Assembly (NCBI GenBank): GCA_003427395.1
Contig: BFEA01000293.1
Coordinates: 1,106,652-1,148,007, forward strand
Source of the DNA: Chara braunii
Taxonomy: Eukaryota; Streptophyta; Charophyceae; Charales; Characeae
Direction of reading: 5' to 3'
DNA length: 41,356 nt
The first letter of the stretch is position 1, and every line of letters begins with the position of its first letter. A program made the position numbers and the translations under genes. Below the pieces are notes generated by a model. That model saw only the letters and a program-made list of their open reading frames with translations, did no database searches and was not told the DNA's origin. Below, piece after piece: positions 38,746 through 41,356 of this stretch.

Positions 38746-39840
38746 AGTATTCTAGTTTTTTCCCTCTGTCAAGGATATATACTTTTTTCCGTTCCTGCCT
38801 TGGTTTTTCCAAAGCGTGACAGTCTTGAGACATATCCAGGTGTAATTTCTTTCTTGTCGTCCCTTCCCCCCCCTCTTCCTATGGATGCAGCCACAGAGCT
38901 GCGGTGTAAGCTGGCCATGGGCCTTTTCGGGGAAACTGTGTAAAGCTCCAAGCATATTTATCGTTCAGGGTTGCTTGTGAGGTTCCCAGGCCACTGTTTC
39001 CATGCAATTTTTTCCCCTTCAAAATTCAAATTCCATTACCAATCAACTTAAAGAGTCCTCAACATTACACCCGGAGAAATCTGGAAGCATCATCCAGCTT
39101 AGCTTACAGGTGTTTCCATGAATGGAAACCTGAGTAGATGAGGTTTTCTTTAAAAAAAAAAGAAACAACGGCGGACGCGGCAGGTTTTGAGTTCGCCAAG
39201 GCAAAAAAAAAAAAAACACTCTGGCAAAGAAAACAGGCGTGGACTTCGAAACAGCAATTTGGGTCGAAAACTATCTGTTGGGCATTTTATTCTCTTTCCT
39301 TTCCCCATATGACATCATGGCCGCCCCCTGTAAATACGACACCCGGCCTGACACTGTGGCTGTCGGTACTTTCATTGCTTTTTTGAACTCGGTGTCTGGT
39401 TTCTTTGCTGGCGCGTGTTCTTTTTGCTTATTCAATACTCAAAAGTGATGTGAACGTACTTACCTCGAAAAAGAAAAAGAAAAAGAGGTATCCGACAAAG
39501 GACTGGCCCCAGGTAATCGAGAGTCGTTATTAATCCCGTGATTTTATGCCCCACTCCCTGAGAACAACACTGTATTCCACATGGGAACCCCAGCAACCGT
39601 GTTCTCTTCCTGGATCTCGCCCCATCTCAATGGCGCTCAGGGTGGATGTCACCAGTGTGGGCCTACGGGTATCCTTTCTATATGTTGCCAGTCGACTCCT
39701 GGTTGTTTGCCCCTGCTCCCCATCAAACGACAGCAGTATCACAAGCCAACCATGTTAGCTTGAGACCCATACTTATGCCGATCAGGCGGAGGCAGCAGGC
39801 TATCTCTAGTTGGTAGGCACCAAGCGTACGCTAGGTGCTC
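38746..39840. other. no confident gene
   Basis: A short plus-strand frame from ATG 39317 (MAAPCKYDTRPDTVAVGT, then FIAFLNSVSGFFAG) has a Kozak-like context and protein-like composition, but is only 44 codons and unrecognised. A GGTTGCTTGTGAGGTTCCCA segment at 38967 is a diverged copy of the LINE-tail motif. Confidence 0.25.
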
Positions 39841-39844
39841 CGTG

Positions 39845-40150
39845 AGGATCGAACCCCCAACCACCTGAATGCCACTTGCATGCCTAACCAGCTGATCTAG
39901 GCTGCAGGCTGTCTGTTAAAGAATATCCTTCTTGGCTGCATATTGTTTGTTGATGGTGATGGTTTGGTTGGCACTTGGCTGCAGTTGGCCCTCCTTTCGG
40001 TGATTGCAACCACCTCGATGTCACTTGCATGCCTAGCCAGCCAATTTTGGTTGCTGTCTGTCTGTTGGTCGGAGTTGGCCGTCCTTTCAGTGATTGCAAC
40101 CACCTCAATGTCACTTGCATGCCTAACCAGCCAATTTAGGCTGCCGACTT
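39845..40150 (-). repeat. trimeric tRNA-like array
   Basis: On minus, TAGATCAGCTGGTTAGGCA (box A, 39881-39899) and GGGGGTTCGATCC (box B, 39846-39858) make a good tRNA-like head. Two further copies of the same segment follow on plus coordinates. ACCACCT(C/G)(A/G)ATG(T/C)CACTTGCATGCCT words start at about 39860, 40008 and 40098. In the two outer copies box B has decayed to GGTTGCAATCA. The last two are a 90-bp direct repeat including GGCTGCAGTTGGCC-type flanks. Confidence 0.6.
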
Positions 40151-40575
40151 TCTCTCGATCAGAGAGTATTCTTCTTGGTTGCGCGCAGTGTTCGTTGATG
40201 GTTGATGGTTTGGCTCACGCTTGGCTGCAGTTGCCCTCCTTAGTGCAACCGTGGTGCTAGGTTGCAGATGGTGAAACGAATTACTGTGCTACATGGCATC
40301 CTCAGCCGCCATTCTTCGTTTGTTTTTTGGCCCGCCATTTTGACCGTTGCGATTTTAGGGATTTTGCACTCCGGGTTCTGTGAATAAATCGCCATAGCCT
40401 CATAGGTATTTAAATCACATTTTTTTGTGATTATTATCAGTGTGTGCAAGTCTGGTGCTTGAGGGTTGTGCTTCACAGGAAGACTTCGAGGAAAGTCCCC
40501 AACTTTGTTTGAGAATTCCTAAGATGCTGTAGTAAAGAGCCAGGCTCCACAGCCTGCAACTGAACTTTTTTTCAG

Positions 40576-41076
40576 AAAATGGACGTGAGCTTGCCGTATG
40601 TGTTGGGTCTGGGTTTATTTGGCAACATTGTGTCGGGTCGTCGTTCATTTGGCGACGCCTGGGGTCACATGAGTGTAGCATATCAGGAAGTGAAATGCAC
40701 CGAGAGCCTAAGATCTAGCAATGATGAAAGTGGCAACAACTGGCAGCATAGATGCAACATTCACAAGATGCCAATTTGCAGAATGCAAAGAGTAAACCAA
40801 CGAGAAATCAACAACAACACATTTGTATCATCATCATGGGCTGGGAAGCAGCACAGCGGAAGTCTTAGTAACCAAAGGACACGAGGACAGACAAACATGA
40901 AAGAGGGAAACTTCGGAAGGGCAGGACATCAGAAAGATTGCCCTTCCGCTCACACACATGGGAAGAGATCCATAGACATGCGAGAGAGAAAGGGGAGAGA
41001 CATAGGAGGTAACCAACTCCAACCCAAGTCTGATCTCCGAATGTCGTACACAGTTCAATCCCAGTGTAGAGTGTAA
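40576..41076 (+). CDS. open frame of unknown function behind an acceptor-like site
   Basis: TTTTTTTCAG ends at 40575, and ATG follows at 40579. The 165-codon frame starts MDVSLPYVLGLGLFGNIV and becomes polar, with N/Q/S-rich sequence and dispersed Cys/His (WQHRCNIHKMPICRM). The family is not recognised. The hydrophobic start could be a signal-type helix. Lack of splice or homology support keeps this low. Confidence 0.22.
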   Translation, partial: KMDVSLPYVLGLGLFGNIVSGRRSFGDAWGHMSVAYQEVKCTESLRSSNDESGNNWQHRCNIHKMPICRMQRVNQREINNNTFVSSSWAGKQHSGSLSNQRTRGQTNMKEGNFGRAGHQKDCPSAHTHGKRSIDMRERKGRDIGGNQLQPKSDLRMSYTVQSQCRV

Positions 41077-41153
41077 GTCCGATCTGAATGTCGCGTCCAA
41101 TAAGGCAGAAAACCGTGTCCAAACAATGTCTGCAGTTACCTCTATCTCTACTC

Positions 41154-41270
41154 TGAAGAAGAAGAAGAAGAAGAAGAAGAAGAAGAAGAACTTCGGAGGA
41201 GTAGGAGGAGAAGAGGAGAGGAGGAGAAGAAGAAGAAGAAGAAGGGGAGGAGAAGAAGAAGGAGAAAGCT
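41154..41270. repeat. (GAA)n microsatellite and purine-rich run
   Basis: Twelve GAA units run to about 41190. GGAGGAGAAGA-type purine-rich sequence follows to 41270. Confidence 0.9.
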
Positions 41271-41356
41271 AGGCGCTTTCTGTTCCCACTTACCTGGGGA
41301 CTGCAGGAGAGCCCAGCTATGGCGCTGGTAGGTCGCAACAGGTAAGCTCCTCTTCC

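Noticed and set aside
39452-39465. GTACTTACCTCG, U1-like
   Set aside because: The match is shorter and weaker than at 26377, followed by simple AAAAAG repeats.
40476-40500. GAGGAAAGTCC, resembling the conserved region I of RNase P RNA
   Set aside because: No other conserved RNase P regions or P4 partner were found nearby, and land plants and their relatives use protein-only RNase P. Judged chance.
41288-41330. ACTTACCTGGGG and a nearby CAACAGGTAAGC, resembling a U1 5' end and a splice donor
   Set aside because: Only 10 bases match U1, with no stem-loop I. The window ends too soon to judge the donor.

Overview
The window looks like nuclear DNA from a large, repeat-rich green-lineage genome. 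Evidence: a plant-type LINE; a candidate plastid-transit-like first exon; AAACCCTAA-type motifs; U6 and U1 snRNA-like copies; many tRNA-derived SINE heads; and a DIRS-type tyrosine-recombinase retrotransposon, a class known from green algae and not, to my knowledge, from flowering plants. A charophyte such as Chara, or another early-diverging streptophyte, is my best guess; this is inference. No bacterial or organellar gene set is present.

Layout. 1-735: two minisatellites. 736-1281: an open frame of unknown nature. 1546-4676 (minus): a decayed Ty3/gypsy element with gag, protease remnants and only the start of RT, cut off at a GC-rich block. 4.9-6.8 kb: low-complexity AT-rich then purine-rich DNA with hairpin-bearing repeats. 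6.8-9.0 kb: a tRNA-like SINE head, a palindrome and a decayed C-rich coding region. 9.2-13.4 kb: a field of degenerate CAATC-type tandem repeats with very long A-tracts and one segment of opposite strand composition. 13.4-18.0 kb: a DIRS-like retrotransposon, with gag carrying a candidate spliceosomal intron, RT-RNase H, and a tyrosine recombinase on the opposite strand. 18.2-20.3 kb: a possible minus-strand exon and a plus-strand promoter-like region. 20.6-21.0 kb: a minus-strand LINE 3' fragment. 21.6-26.0 kb: a 5'-truncated LINE on plus. 26.3-27.5 kb: a U1-like scrap, tandem repeats and a SINE dimer. 27.7-28.5 kb: the best candidate host gene start in the window. 29.4-34.1 kb: a cluster of SINEs, U6 retrocopies and a fold-back element with a hammerhead-ribozyme-like motif. 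34-41 kb: mostly unrecognised sequence with another U6 copy, SINE heads and a trimeric tRNA-like array.

Almost every coding region is broken by stops or frameshifts. Both RTs have a D-to-N change in the catalytic box, and the DIRS recombinase has lost two catalytic arginines in a way consistent with decay of CGA codons. The window therefore reads as a graveyard of retroelements. The small RNA-derived copies (U6, U1, tRNA heads, most with A-tails) are plausibly substrates of LINE machinery like that seen at 21.6-26 kb. The most interesting items are the DIRS element with its inverted recombinase and intron, the hammerhead/fold-back element, and the U6 copy with a perfect 14-bp target-site duplication.
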